Origin: Paraburkholderia sp. PGU19
GTDB lineage: Bacteria > Pseudomonadota > Gammaproteobacteria > Burkholderiales > Burkholderiaceae
Direction of reading: 5' to 3'
NCBI RefSeq assembly: GCF_013426915.1
Contig: NZ_AP023180.1
Location: 930,001 to 994,000, forward strand
Length of the DNA stretch: 64,000 nucleotides
Positions 8,857 to 19,043 of the stretch are shown here, in pieces (the stretch's first letter is position 1; each line of letters starts with the position of its first letter). The position numbers and the translations under genes were made by a program. The notes under the pieces were generated by a model. The model worked only from the letters and a program-made list of their open reading frames with translations. It was not told where the DNA came from and made no database searches.

Positions 8857-11800
8857 GCGGCAGCGGCTCTTTTCGCCCGCTGTGATTCTCGTGCTCGGCC
8901 TGCTGGTCGGCGTGATGCTGGCGCTCGCCTTTCCGCGCGAGAGGATCGAATCGCGGCTGCTCGAAGGAGCAAATGTCGACAGCCTCACGATCGCCTATCT
9001 GGAAGCATGGCTGCGCGTCGATCCGAACAACGCGGAAGTGCTCTCCGAACTCACGCGTGAATACCTGAAGGGGCAGCGCATCTCGGATGCGACGCGTATT
9101 CTCGACCGTCTGTCGCGCTCCAACGAGCCGAACGCGCGGCAAAGCGCACTGGCCATTCGCATGTCGCTCGCGCAGCAACGTCTGTTCTCGTTGAAACCGA
9201 ACGACCCGGCGCGGCCCACGCGCATTCGCGAACTCGATGCGCTGCTGCACGAAGCGCTCGGCTACACGTGGGACATCGAGCAATTGAAGATGCTTGCGCA
9301 GCAGGCACGCGGGTTGAGCGACAACGATCTCGCCGCGCACTACTACACGCTGCTCGCGCAGTCCGATCGGGAGCACGCGCGCAAGTGGCTGGCCGAGCTT
9401 GCGCAAACGCAACTGGGCAACCAGCAGCATCGCGCCGCCGCCGACGCGTGGTTCGCAGTACAAGCGCAAGCCACCACGCTGGACGAGAAGCGGGCCGCTT
9501 TCATCGCCGGTTTGCGCGCGCTGCAATCGGGCAACGACATGCCGGCGACGATGCAGGCGGCCGACCAGCATATCGGCGATCTTGCCGACGATCCTGAAAC
9601 GCTGCGCTTTCTCGCCAATCTCGCGTTGGCTGCGGGGCGTCCCGATCTGGCGTCGAAGTACGTGAAGCGATTGATGAAGATGTCCGCGCTGGATCATGAA
9701 CCGGCGCTAGTGCGGCGGGCGTCGTTCGTGCCAAAGCGCGCGGCGGACCCTGGCGCCGTCGAGCATCGCACGACGCGCGGCGTGTGGCTGCGCGCGGCGT
9801 GGTATCGGCCGCACGTTTCGCGCAGCACGGCGCTGCGTCACGCATTAAACAACGCTTCCAGCACGCAAACCACAGCCCGTATCGTACGCATTACAGCGGT
9901 CCCACCGACACCGACGCCCGCAAGCGATGCAACCGCGTCCGACTACGAACTCGCGTATCGCGTGTTCCTCGCGAACGGCGACGTCGCGAACGCGCAGCGC
10001 ATCGCGCAAACGGCCGTCGACCGCGATCCGCAATCGATCCCCTGGCGCGAGCGTCTCGCGCAAGTCGCCGAATGGAACCGGCGTCAGGACATTGCGCTCG
10101 CCAACTACGTCGCCATCGCAAAGATGCGCGGCACCGACGACGACTGGAAGAAGGTCGCGCGTCTCGCGCCCGGACTCAACGACAACGCCGCGATGCTCGC
10201 CGTCACGCTGCATCAGGCCGACCAGCAGCCGGGCAATCTGAAGCTGCTCGATGCCGTCGTCTTCTCGTACGAACGCATTGCCGATCCCGATTCCGCGTTG
10301 AACTTTCTGCGCACGCGCTTCAACGGCCCGTCGCGCCGCCAGGCCATGGAACGCTATGCGCAAGTCGCCGAACGCAAGGGTGACGACGATCTCGCGCTGC
10401 GCACATGGCGCGATCTCGAACGCGAATACGGGCCGAACGCAGCCTACGGATTGAAGATCGGCACGATGCTCTATACGCGCACGCAGTTCGACGCGGCGCT
10501 CGCCGCGATGAATGAAGCGAAGCGCGGCGCGCCCGCGTCGAACGATGAATTCTGGCGCTTCTACGCGCTACTCGCCGACTCGAACCAGAACACGCGCGAT
10601 GCGAGACTTGGCTATCGTCAGTTGATCGCGGGCGGCAAAGCCGACGCGCAAGACTACGAGGTGATGACGAACTTCTTCAACGACTCGCCGCTCGACGCAG
10701 GCCGCCTCGCGGAATACGCGTATCGTCATGGCGGCCCGCCGCGCATGCTGTCGGAAGCGCTATACGGCTATCAACGCGCGCATGCGTGGGGCCGCATCCG
10801 GATCTTGCTTGCCTCACTCACGCCCGAGCAACTCAAGGCCGCCGAGCAGTCGTCCACGTTCCTGCTCGCACGCGCCGAATACGAACGGCAGACAGGCGAG
10901 AACGATGCCGCACTGCGCGACATCGAACGCGCCGCCGCGCTCGATCCGAACAACTCGGAAGCGCGCGCGGCCTACATCTGGGTGCTGAACGAGCGCGGCA
11001 CGGATGCCGCTCTGCTCGCCGCTCTGCGCCGTCATGCGGGCGACGCGGAGAGCGATCCGCAGCTATGGCCCGCGTATGGCGCGGCATGGTTGCGGCTCGG
11101 CGATGGGCGTAAAGCGCTGCACTATCTGCACAAGCAGGCTGCGCAAGCGCAGCAAAGCCTGTTGTGGCGTCTCACGTTCGCCGACGCACTGGAACTGAAC
11201 GGCCGAGTCGATGAAGCGTGGCGCGTGCGCAAGCAGGTCTGGCTCGAACTGGCGCGCCGCCGGCGCGATCCGTCGAAAGCAGCGCCGTTGCCCGCCGCCG
11301 AGCAAGACGATCTGCGCGGCCGCTACGTCGCGCTCACGCAGCTGTACGCGAACGGCGACCGTTCGCGCGCGGTGTTGATCGACCTGCTGCGCGCCGATCG
11401 CAACGGCGCGGGCGACGATCAGACTGCTGCGTCCGAGCTTGGCGACATCGGCCAGTTGCCGCCCGCGAAACAGGACGAGATCCGCAAAAGCCAGCGCCTC
11501 TATTCGGCCATCGCACGCGAGGCGGCAATCTCCTGGGCGCAGAACGAAGAGGCGTCCGACATGGAGCGCGCCTGGCTCGAAAAGCAATATATCGACGCCA
11601 GCCAGCGTCCCATCTACGCCGAAGCACAGCTCGCGATCAACGACGGCGACGTCAACGAACTGTCGCGCCTGCTCGACACATTGCCCGATCTGATTCCGAG
11701 ACAGGCCCGCGCCGATGCGCAGGCGCTCACGGGCCGCACGTCCGCCGTGCAAACCAGCGCAGTCGACTCGCTCACGCGCGAGCCCAACGACGAAGTGATG

Positions 11801-12751
11801 CAGGCGATGGCGCGCGAGCAACTGCTCAGCAATGCGCAGGCGCTGGCGGGCGCATTCCGCTATGTCGATCAGGGCTCGCTGCGCTTCACGGAGGAATCGG
11901 CGACGGGCAGCGTGCGCCTCACGCCCTCGCAGAACCTGCAATTTCGCTATCAGCAGCGCGACCAGACCGTCGACGGCTCTCAACTCGCCTACGCGCCGAA
12001 ACACGACCGGCTCGCCGAGGCGATCTATGGCCACAAGGGGCAATACGACGAAGAGCACGTCACGTTGGGCCGCCGCAATGCGCTCGAAGACTTCACGACG
12101 GCGCGCGTCGAAGGCACGTACAACGTCACGCAGCGCCTCACGCTGACCTATGCGCTCGGCTACAACCAGGCCGCGACGGAGTCGACGCAACTGACGGTGG
12201 GCGGCACCAAAGACCTTGCCACGCTCGGCTTCAACTACCGGCTCGATCCGCACTGGTTCGGCGGCGCGCGCTACGAGTACGCGCGCTTTCACGGCCAGGA
12301 CCGCTCGTATCTGGGTAACGGCAGTCTCGTCGAAGCGAACTTCGGCTACAAGATCAAGGCCGATTATCCCGACTACACGATCCGCGCCGTCTTCGCACAC
12401 GGCCAGTACAACGCGACGGGCACGCCGGGCGACCCGCTGCGCGTGCTGCTGCCGCAGAACACGCCGTTCACGGCCGCGTCCTTCATGCCGCAGACCTTCA
12501 CGCAAGGCGGCCTGCTGTTTTCGTTCGGCGACGATCTGCCCGAGCAGTATTCGAAAGCATGGCGGCCGATCTTCGCGGGCGGCCCGATCCGCGACTCGCG
12601 CGCGGGCTGGTCGGGCCAGGCGGAACTCGGCGTGGCGGGCAGCGTGTTCGGCAACGATCAGATGCTGCTGTACGGCGCGTATCAGGGCGTCTCGTCGAAT
12701 CATTCGACTTCCGTGAAGGAAGTCGGCGTGCGCTATCGGTATCTGTATTGA
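8831..12751 (+). CDS. pelB: PelB: TPR scaffold and outer-membrane export porin
   Basis: 1306 residues. One N-terminal membrane segment (about 15-35) is followed by a long helical TPR superhelix (to roughly residue 990) and a C-terminal beta-barrel of about 300 residues ending in an aromatic residue (RYRYLY), the arrangement of PelB, which binds PelA and exports the polymer. Residues ~295-365, between two TPR blocks, are Arg/Ala/Thr/Pro rich and look like a linker rather than TPR. Starts inside pelA, which suggests translational coupling. Confidence 0.93.
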   Translation: MSTSPATPERQRLFSPAVILVLGLLVGVMLALAFPRERIESRLLEGANVDSLTIAYLEAWLRVDPNNAEVLSELTREYLKGQRISDATRILDRLSRSNEPNARQSALAIRMSLAQQRLFSLKPNDPARPTRIRELDALLHEALGYTWDIEQLKMLAQQARGLSDNDLAAHYYTLLAQSDREHARKWLAELAQTQLGNQQHRAAADAWFAVQAQATTLDEKRAAFIAGLRALQSGNDMPATMQAADQHIGDLADDPETLRFLANLALAAGRPDLASKYVKRLMKMSALDHEPALVRRASFVPKRAADPGAVEHRTTRGVWLRAAWYRPHVSRSTALRHALNNASSTQTTARIVRITAVPPTPTPASDATASDYELAYRVFLANGDVANAQRIAQTAVDRDPQSIPWRERLAQVAEWNRRQDIALANYVAIAKMRGTDDDWKKVARLAPGLNDNAAMLAVTLHQADQQPGNLKLLDAVVFSYERIADPDSALNFLRTRFNGPSRRQAMERYAQVAERKGDDDLALRTWRDLEREYGPNAAYGLKIGTMLYTRTQFDAALAAMNEAKRGAPASNDEFWRFYALLADSNQNTRDARLGYRQLIAGGKADAQDYEVMTNFFNDSPLDAGRLAEYAYRHGGPPRMLSEALYGYQRAHAWGRIRILLASLTPEQLKAAEQSSTFLLARAEYERQTGENDAALRDIERAAALDPNNSEARAAYIWVLNERGTDAALLAALRRHAGDAESDPQLWPAYGAAWLRLGDGRKALHYLHKQAAQAQQSLLWRLTFADALELNGRVDEAWRVRKQVWLELARRRRDPSKAAPLPAAEQDDLRGRYVALTQLYANGDRSRAVLIDLLRADRNGAGDDQTAASELGDIGQLPPAKQDEIRKSQRLYSAIAREAAISWAQNEEASDMERAWLEKQYIDASQRPIYAEAQLAINDGDVNELSRLLDTLPDLIPRQARADAQALTGRTSAVQTSAVDSLTREPNDEVMQAMAREQLLSNAQALAGAFRYVDQGSLRFTEESATGSVRLTPSQNLQFRYQQRDQTVDGSQLAYAPKHDRLAEAIYGHKGQYDEEHVTLGRRNALEDFTTARVEGTYNVTQRLTLTYALGYNQAATESTQLTVGGTKDLATLGFNYRLDPHWFGGARYEYARFHGQDRSYLGNGSLVEANFGYKIKADYPDYTIRAVFAHGQYNATGTPGDPLRVLLPQNTPFTAASFMPQTFTQGGLLFSFGDDLPEQYSKAWRPIFAGGPIRDSRAGWSGQAELGVAGSVFGNDQMLLYGAYQGVSSNHSTSVKEVGVRYRYLY

Positions 12752-12772
12752 AGAGCCTTTGAGGAGAATGAC

Positions 12773-13324
12773 ATGGACCACAGCAAGAACCTTCGCGCAC
12801 GCGCGTCGAAGTTGTTCGCATCAGCGTTGGCGTTGATGGCGCTCACGCTCGCGGGCTGCGCCGTCGTCGATCGCAGCGCACCGCCCGCGATCGCGAAGAC
12901 CGACAGCCTCGCGATCCTGCCTATCGCGAACAACACGGAGACGCCGCAGGCGGGGCAGCGTGCGGCGTCGATTGCGCAGAGCCTGCTCGCGTCGTACGGC
13001 TATACGAATCTGTCGCGCTACCCGGCGAGCGCCGACGACGAAACGCTGTTCGACGCCGCGAAGCCCGACGCGCAGCAAAACGCGCTCAACTGGGCGCGCC
13101 AGCAGAATGCGCGCTATGCGCTGACGGGTGCCGTCAACGAATGGCGCTATAAGGTCGGCGTGGACGGCGAGCCTGCCGTGGGCCTCACCTTCGATGTGGT
13201 CGACGTGCAAACCGGCAAGGTCGTATGGACGGGCACGGGCAGCCGCACCGGCTGGAGCCGCGATGCCGTGTCGGGTGTCGCGCAGAAGCTGGAGCGCGAT
13301 CTGCTGTCGCCGCTCGCGCAGTGA
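12773..13324 (+). CDS. pelC: PelC: outer-membrane lipoprotein of Pel export
   Basis: 183-residue lipoprotein. The signal peptide ends in the lipobox LAGC with Cys29 as the lipidation site. The mature part resembles the small alpha/beta fold of PelC (VVDRSAPPAIAKTDSLAILP, later GVAQKLERDLLSPL). In the family, PelC forms a periplasmic ring under the PelB barrel and guides the positively charged polymer. A GAGGAG ribosome binding site lies at about six bases and the gene starts 21 bases after pelB. Confidence 0.93.
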   Translation: MDHSKNLRARASKLFASALALMALTLAGCAVVDRSAPPAIAKTDSLAILPIANNTETPQAGQRAASIAQSLLASYGYTNLSRYPASADDETLFDAAKPDAQQNALNWARQQNARYALTGAVNEWRYKVGVDGEPAVGLTFDVVDVQTGKVVWTGTGSRTGWSRDAVSGVAQKLERDLLSPLAQ

Positions 13325-13382
13325 GGCATGCCCTGCTCCGCACGACTATCATCGAAGCTGGCTTCGATTTAAGGCGAACGCC

Positions 13383-14861
13383 ATGAACACGCAGGCTAAC
13401 GAACACTCCGCGCCGCGCGGGCGGCACCGGCGCCGCCAGGCGCAAAGCGTCGGCGCGGGCTCCTGGTGGGCCCGTGTGATCGCGCCGCCGCGCGGCTCCG
13501 CGCGTCGCCGCACGATCGCCGCGCTCGAAACGATCGTCGCGACGCTGATTGCGATTGCGATCTGCTGGGCCTTCGATCACGCCGATCCGCTGTTGGTCCA
13601 GAGCGGCTTCGGCTGGATCTGGATCGTGCCGCTCGTGATCGCGCTGCGTTATGGATCGTTTGCGGGGGTGTTTTCCGGGCTGATTCTGCTGGCTTCGTGG
13701 TACGTGCTGTACCCCGGCTACAGCGGCGCGTCCGCGCCCGCTTCGCTCGCGCATGCGTTGATGGAGACGCCGCACACGCGGCTCTTTCCCGTGAGCTTCT
13801 TTCTCGGCGGCTTCGTCGTCACGATGCTGTGCGGGCAATTCGGCGACATCTGGATCACGCGCTTGCGGCAAGGCCGCATCGCCAACGACTATCTCGCCGA
13901 ACGCCTGTCCATTCTGACGCGCAACCAGTTCATGCTGCGCATCTCGCACGAACGGCTCGAACAGGATCTGCTCGGACGTCCCGCGACGCTGCGCGATTCG
14001 CTGGCGCGGCTGCGCACCGTGATCCTCAATCAGGAGCCGACTGAAGCGCAGCAAGGCGTCGTCGATCTGCGCGGCGCGCAACCGTTTCTCGAAGCGGCTG
14101 CGCAAGCCTGCCAGATCGAAAGCGCGAGTGTGCATGCATGGCGCGGCGGCAAGCCGGCGACGGCAGCGGGGGCATCGATTGGCGCGCCATCGGCGTTCGA
14201 TCCCGACGATCCCCTCGTTCGCGAAGCGCTCGAAACGCGCACGCTGGTACATGTCGAATCGAAAGCGAACCAGGACATGTCGCTGAGCCGCTACGTCGCC
14301 GTCGTGCCGCTGATCGATGCGCAGAAGAATCCTGTCGGCGTGCTCGCCATCGAACGCATGCCGTTTCTCGCGCTCACGCGCGACAACCTGCAGTTCCTGC
14401 TCGTGCTCTGCAACTTCTACGCGGACGGCGTGCAGCACGCCGTCATCACGCGCGACACGCTCGCGGCCTTCCCCATGTGCCCGCATACTTTCGCGCTCGA
14501 CTATGCGCGGCTCGTGCATTTGCAGCGCGATACGCAGGTGCAGTCGTCGATCGTCGCGCTAGTGTTTCATAACGACGAACGCAGCACGACGCTATACGAA
14601 CATGTGCTGCGCACGCGCCGCGCGCTCGATGTGCAGTGGCCGTTGCGCGACGAGCGGCGTCGCGTGGTGCTCACGCTGATGCCACTGTCGGGTGACAGTG
14701 CCGTCGACGGCTATCTGCTGCGGATCGAAGAGAATCTGCGTGCGCAATACGGCGTCGACTTCGAAGCGGCGCGCGTCGCCGTGCATTCGATGGCCGTATC
14801 CGCCGACGAACCGATCGCCGACCTGCGGCGTCTGCTGGAGCGCTGCGATGTCCGCCGCTGA
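13383..14861 (+). CDS. pelD: PelD: c-di-GMP receptor of the Pel synthase
   Basis: Inner-membrane protein of 492 residues. About four membrane segments (residues ~50-160) are followed by a GAF-like domain and a degenerate GGDEF-like domain. No catalytic GGDEF signature remains, but an I-site-type RxxD motif is present as Arg413-Ala-Leu-Asp416, with a further Arg-rich stretch (LRDERRR) just after it, matching the c-di-GMP-binding residues of PelD. Binding activates the synthase allosterically. Start chosen at 13383 because the frame upstream is pelC read out of frame. Overlaps pelE by 14 bases. Confidence 0.93.
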   Translation: MNTQANEHSAPRGRHRRRQAQSVGAGSWWARVIAPPRGSARRRTIAALETIVATLIAIAICWAFDHADPLLVQSGFGWIWIVPLVIALRYGSFAGVFSGLILLASWYVLYPGYSGASAPASLAHALMETPHTRLFPVSFFLGGFVVTMLCGQFGDIWITRLRQGRIANDYLAERLSILTRNQFMLRISHERLEQDLLGRPATLRDSLARLRTVILNQEPTEAQQGVVDLRGAQPFLEAAAQACQIESASVHAWRGGKPATAAGASIGAPSAFDPDDPLVREALETRTLVHVESKANQDMSLSRYVAVVPLIDAQKNPVGVLAIERMPFLALTRDNLQFLLVLCNFYADGVQHAVITRDTLAAFPMCPHTFALDYARLVHLQRDTQVQSSIVALVFHNDERSTTLYEHVLRTRRALDVQWPLRDERRRVVLTLMPLSGDSAVDGYLLRIEENLRAQYGVDFEAARVAVHSMAVSADEPIADLRRLLERCDVRR

Positions 14862-16017
14862 CGGCGTCACGACCGATCCCGGCCGGCCCGTGGGCGCGCG
14901 CATCACGTTCGTTGGCGTGCTGCTCGTCGCGCTCGGGCTGGCGTTGCAGATCGCCGTCTTCATGATCGCGACACGCAGCATGCCCGACACGTCCGCCGAA
15001 TGGCTCGGCGGTCTCGCCAACACAGACGTGTCGACACTGCAGGCCGCCACGCATCAGAACACGCAGACGCTGTTGCTATGCCTGCTCGTGCAGGCCTGTG
15101 CCGCGCTCGCCACTTCGCTCGGTCTCGCGGAGATGATGCCCGCGCGCTACCGGCTGCCGCGCCTGGGACTGCTCGTGTCGCTGTGGTTTCTGAACTTCGC
15201 GGTGCCTGTCGGCGGGATGTTTTGCTCGATCGGCGCGCTCGCGATTGCCGCCGCGTTGCCGCGGCCACGCGCGCAGTTGCCCATCGTGCTCGTCGAGGAA
15301 CCCGAATTCGCCGCGAATTTGATCGGCACGGTATCGTATGGGCGCGGCGCGCGCCTGAAGGCGGAATTGCAGAACGCGGAAGCGGGCACGTCGTTTCGCA
15401 TGACCGCCCTGCTCGCGATGCAGACGATGCCCGCGCGCACCGTCTCGCCGCTGCTGCAAGGCATGCTCGCCGATCCGCTCGACGACATCCGGCTGCTTGC
15501 GTACGGCATTCTCGACAACCGCGAGAAAACGCTCACGCAGCAGATCCTCGTCGAACGTCCGAAGCTCGATGCGAAGCGGCATCCCGAACTGAGCGATGCG
15601 GAACGCGCGCACGCGAACAGGACGCTCGCGCAGCTGTATAGCGAACTGATCTACGAAAACCTCGTGACGGGCGACGTGTACCGCAATGCCGCCGATCAGG
15701 CCGACGGCTTCGCGGCCGCCGCGCTCGAACACGACCCGAACGAAGCAGCGCTGTGGCGTCTGCGCGGCCGTCTTGCCATCGCGCGGCGCGATCTCGACGG
15801 CGCGGACACGATGCTGCAACGTGCGATCGATTGCGGCTTTCCGCGCGAGCGCATGCTGCCCTGGCTCGCCGAGACGGCTTACCTGCGCCGCGATTTCGCG
15901 CGCGTGCGCAAGCTGCTGGCCGAAATGGACAACCGCGCCGCGACGCCGACGCTGGCCGCCGTCCTCGATTTCTGGAAACCGCGCGGTCCGGCCGCCGCGC
16001 GGCCCCGCTCCATCTGA
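14848..16017 (+). CDS. pelE: PelE: inner-membrane TPR partner of the Pel synthase
   Basis: 389 residues. Two hydrophobic segments near the N-terminus (about residues 20-45 and 75-130) precede a cytosolic helical region with TPR character (AALWRLRGRLAIARRDLDGA). In characterised Pel systems PelE joins PelD, PelF and PelG into the synthase complex. The start at 14848 lies inside the end of pelD, giving a 14-base overlap. The name rests on order, size and topology more than on strong motifs. Confidence 0.88.
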   Translation: MSAADGVTTDPGRPVGARITFVGVLLVALGLALQIAVFMIATRSMPDTSAEWLGGLANTDVSTLQAATHQNTQTLLLCLLVQACAALATSLGLAEMMPARYRLPRLGLLVSLWFLNFAVPVGGMFCSIGALAIAAALPRPRAQLPIVLVEEPEFAANLIGTVSYGRGARLKAELQNAEAGTSFRMTALLAMQTMPARTVSPLLQGMLADPLDDIRLLAYGILDNREKTLTQQILVERPKLDAKRHPELSDAERAHANRTLAQLYSELIYENLVTGDVYRNAADQADGFAAAALEHDPNEAALWRLRGRLAIARRDLDGADTMLQRAIDCGFPRERMLPWLAETAYLRRDFARVRKLLAEMDNRAATPTLAAVLDFWKPRGPAAARPRSI

Positions 16018-16027
16018 GACCGCCCTC

Positions 16028-17614
16028 ATGTTCTCGTCTAAAACGCCGTCACTGCCGCACGCGGATTCCGCCGATATCGCCCTGCTGCTCGAAGGCACGT
16101 TCCCCTATGTGAGCGGCGGCGTGTCGAGCTGGGTCAATCAGGTCATCCGCGCGTTTCCCGAGTATTCGTTCGCACTGTGCTTTCTCGGCAGCCGTCCGCA
16201 GGACTATCCGAAGATGCAGTACGCGCTGCCCGACAACGTCGTGCATCTGGAGAATCACTATCTATATGATTTCGCGCCGCCGCCGCTGGTGAACAAACAG
16301 CGCGGCGACGCGTCCGCGTTCATGCGCTCCGCGCATCTGCACGAAGCATTGCGCAACCCGGCAATGCGCCACGCGGCGGGCCGCATGCTCAAGGACATGT
16401 TGAACGACCTGGGCCCCGGCGGCGCATTGGGCGAAGACGCGTTTCTCTATTCGAAGGAAGCCTGGCACTATCTGACCGAGCAATACCGGCAGTTCTGCAC
16501 CGACCCGTCGTTCGTCGATTACTTCTGGACCGTGCGGATCATGCACAAGCCGCTGTGGCAGCTCGCGAAGATCGCCGATGGCCTGCCGCGCGTGAAGATG
16601 TTCCATACGGTATCGACGGGTTACGCGGGTTTTCTCGGCGCGCTCGCGCGCTATCGCCATGCGCGGCCCTTGCTCGTGTCGGAGCACGGCATCTATACGA
16701 AAGAACGCAAGATCGATCTGTTCCAGAGCGAATGGATACGCGACAACCGCAGCATCTTCGAGCGCGACGTGTCGCAGATCGGCTATTTCCGCGACCTGTG
16801 GGTGCGCTTCTTCGAGACGCTCGGCCATGTGTGCTACGACGCGGCTGAAGACATCATCGCGCTCTATGAAGGCAATCGTCGTCGGCAGATCCTGGACGGC
16901 GCGCCCGAAGCGAAAACGACCAACATTCCGAACGGCGTGAATCTTCCGAAGCTCGCGCCACTGCGTGCGCAGCGCGCCGCCGGCGTGCCGAAGACGTTGT
17001 GTCTGATCGGCCGCGTCGTGCCCATCAAGGACATCAAGACCTTCATCCGCGCGATGCTGACCGTGGTGCGCCGCATGCCCGACGCCGAAGCGTGGATTGC
17101 CGGCCCGGAAAACGAGGACCCGTCGTATGCAGCCGAATGTCATGCGCTCGTCGAGAGCCTCGGCCTGAACGACAAGGTCAAGTTTCTCGGCTTCCAGAAG
17201 ATCGACGAGTTGCTGCCGAAATGCGGCGTGCTCGTCCTCAGCTCGATTTCGGAAGCGCTGCCGCTCGTCGTGCTCGAAGGCTTCGCGGCGGGCGTGCCGT
17301 CCGTCACGACGGACGTGGGCTCGTGCCGCCAGCTGATCCACGGGCTGGATGGTGACGACGCGGCGCTCGGCGCGGCGGGCCGCGTCGTACAGATCGCCGA
17401 TCCGCGCGCGCTCGCAGAAGCGGCGCTCGATCTGCTCGACGAAGACAACTGGCGCGCCGCGCAGCAGGCGGGCATTGCGCGCGTCGAGCGCTATTACACG
17501 CAGGACCAGATGGTCGGCTCGTATCGCGATCTGTATGCGCGGCTCACCGCGCAGGCCGATCTCGCCGATCCACCCGCATCGGAAGCCGATCTTCCGATGC
17601 CGATGCCTCACTGA
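16028..17614 (+). CDS. pelF: PelF: GT4-family Pel glycosyltransferase
   Basis: Cytosolic processive glycosyltransferase of 528 residues. The N-terminal domain starts with LLLEGTFPYVSGGVSSWVNQ, typical of PelF. The C-terminal GT-B domain has the nucleotide-sugar region (IGRVVPIKDIKTFIRA) and the E-x7-E signature Glu409/Glu417 (EALPLVVLEGFAAGVP). Family members use UDP-sugar donors. Begins 10 bases after the pelE stop and is followed 16 bases later by pelG. Confidence 0.95.
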   Translation: MFSSKTPSLPHADSADIALLLEGTFPYVSGGVSSWVNQVIRAFPEYSFALCFLGSRPQDYPKMQYALPDNVVHLENHYLYDFAPPPLVNKQRGDASAFMRSAHLHEALRNPAMRHAAGRMLKDMLNDLGPGGALGEDAFLYSKEAWHYLTEQYRQFCTDPSFVDYFWTVRIMHKPLWQLAKIADGLPRVKMFHTVSTGYAGFLGALARYRHARPLLVSEHGIYTKERKIDLFQSEWIRDNRSIFERDVSQIGYFRDLWVRFFETLGHVCYDAAEDIIALYEGNRRRQILDGAPEAKTTNIPNGVNLPKLAPLRAQRAAGVPKTLCLIGRVVPIKDIKTFIRAMLTVVRRMPDAEAWIAGPENEDPSYAAECHALVESLGLNDKVKFLGFQKIDELLPKCGVLVLSSISEALPLVVLEGFAAGVPSVTTDVGSCRQLIHGLDGDDAALGAAGRVVQIADPRALAEAALDLLDEDNWRAAQQAGIARVERYYTQDQMVGSYRDLYARLTAQADLADPPASEADLPMPMPH

Positions 17615-17630
17615 ACGGGAACACGCGACC

Positions 17631-19001
17631 ATGGCAGGCATTGGTTTCGAACTTCGCAAGATGCTCCGGCGCAACACGCTGCTGGGGCTGATGCAGGCTT
17701 ATACCTACGCGGGTCTGATCGGCGCGGGGCCGTGGGTGCTGTCGATCGTCGGTATTCTGCTGATCGGCGTGCTCAGCATTCCGTTCGTGTTGCCCACGGG
17801 ATTGATCACGCAGTTCCAGGTGTCGGTCACGTATCTGATTTCGCTGTCGCTCGTGTTGACGGGGCCGTTGCAGCTCGCGTACACGCGTTTCACGTCGGAC
17901 CGGCTGTTCGAAAAGCGTCGCGATCTCGTGCTGCCGAATTTTCATGCGGTGATGTTCATCGTCACGGTGGCTTCGACTGTGCTCGGCGGGTTCGCCGTCG
18001 TGTTTCTCTTTCCGCAGCAGACGGCCGAGTATCGCCTGCTGATGCTCGCGGGCTTCGTCGTGATGGGCAATATCTGGATCGCGACGATCTTTCTGTCGGG
18101 CATGAAGCAGTACATGTCGATCATCGTCGTGTTCTTCATCGGCTATGCGGTGACGACGGGCGCGGCGCTCTCGTTGAACCGGTTCGGTCTGACGGGCTTG
18201 CTGTCGGGGTTCGTGATCGGACAGACGGTGTTGCTGGTGGGCCTGCTCGCGCTGATCTATCGCGACTACCGCAGCGACCATTTCATTTCGTTCGAAATGT
18301 TCCGCAAGCAGTATCGTTTCCCTTCGCTGATGCTGACGGGCTTTCTGTACAACCTCGGCATCTGGGCCGACAAGTTCATGTTCTGGTATTCGCCCGGCAC
18401 GGGACAGCCGGTGATCGGTCCGCTGCGGGCTTCGATCATTTACGACATTCCCGTGTTTCTCGCGTATCTCGCGATCATTCCGGGCATGGCCGTATTTCTG
18501 ATGCGTATCGAAACGGACTTCGTCGAATACTACGACGCGTTTTACGATGCCGTGCGTGAAGGCGCGTCGTTGCAGCACATCGAGCGCATGCGCAATGCGA
18601 TGGTCGAAGCGTTGCGCAACGGCATCTGGGAAATCATGAAAGTGCAGGCGATCGCCGCGATGATGCTGTTCGCGGCGGGCACGATCCTGCTGCAATGGCT
18701 GCAGATATCGACGCTGTATCTGCCGCTGCTGTATATCGACGTGATCGCGGCCAGCATGCAGGTCGTGTTCATGGGCACGATCAACGTGTTCTTCTATCTC
18801 GACAAGCGCAAGATCGTGCTGTTGCTGGTGGGTACGTTCGTCGCTTCGAATGTAGTGTTCACGGCGATCACGTTGTCGCTGAACCCTGCTTTCTATGGTT
18901 ATGGGTTTGCAGGTTCGCTGCTGCTCGTCGTGCTTGCGAGTCTTTATCTGCTGGACCGCAAGCTGGATTCGCTGGAGTATGAGACGTTCATGTTGCAATG
19001 A
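17631..19001 (+). CDS. pelG: PelG: Wzx-like membrane transporter of the Pel synthase
   Basis: 456-residue integral membrane protein with about twelve hydrophobic helices and the PelG opening MAGIGFELRKMLRRNTLLG. PelG belongs to the polysaccharide flippase-like superfamily and forms, with PelD/E/F, the inner-membrane synthase. It is the last gene of the operon; a perfect 11-bp hairpin follows the stop. The start at 17631 is preceded by a weak purine-rich site (CGGGA). Confidence 0.95.
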   Translation: MAGIGFELRKMLRRNTLLGLMQAYTYAGLIGAGPWVLSIVGILLIGVLSIPFVLPTGLITQFQVSVTYLISLSLVLTGPLQLAYTRFTSDRLFEKRRDLVLPNFHAVMFIVTVASTVLGGFAVVFLFPQQTAEYRLLMLAGFVVMGNIWIATIFLSGMKQYMSIIVVFFIGYAVTTGAALSLNRFGLTGLLSGFVIGQTVLLVGLLALIYRDYRSDHFISFEMFRKQYRFPSLMLTGFLYNLGIWADKFMFWYSPGTGQPVIGPLRASIIYDIPVFLAYLAIIPGMAVFLMRIETDFVEYYDAFYDAVREGASLQHIERMRNAMVEALRNGIWEIMKVQAIAAMMLFAAGTILLQWLQISTLYLPLLYIDVIAASMQVVFMGTINVFFYLDKRKIVLLLVGTFVASNVVFTAITLSLNPAFYGYGFAGSLLLVVLASLYLLDRKLDSLEYETFMLQ

Positions 19002-19003
19002 AA

Positions 19004-19029
19004 GCGCGGCGTGGACTGCCACGCCGCGC
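19004..19029. terminator. Bidirectional hairpin between pelG and the reductase gene
   Basis: Perfect 11-bp stem GCGCGGCGTGG / CCACGCCGCGC with an ACTG loop, starting 3 bases after the pelG stop and 15 bases before the end of the convergent aldo/keto reductase gene. No T-run on either side. Position between convergent genes supports a terminator role. Confidence 0.65.
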
Positions 19030-19043
19030 GCTTCACCTTGCGC

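Noticed and set aside
13128..13382. N-terminal extension of PelD
   Set aside because: This part is pelC sequence in another frame; PelD homology begins after the Met at 13383.
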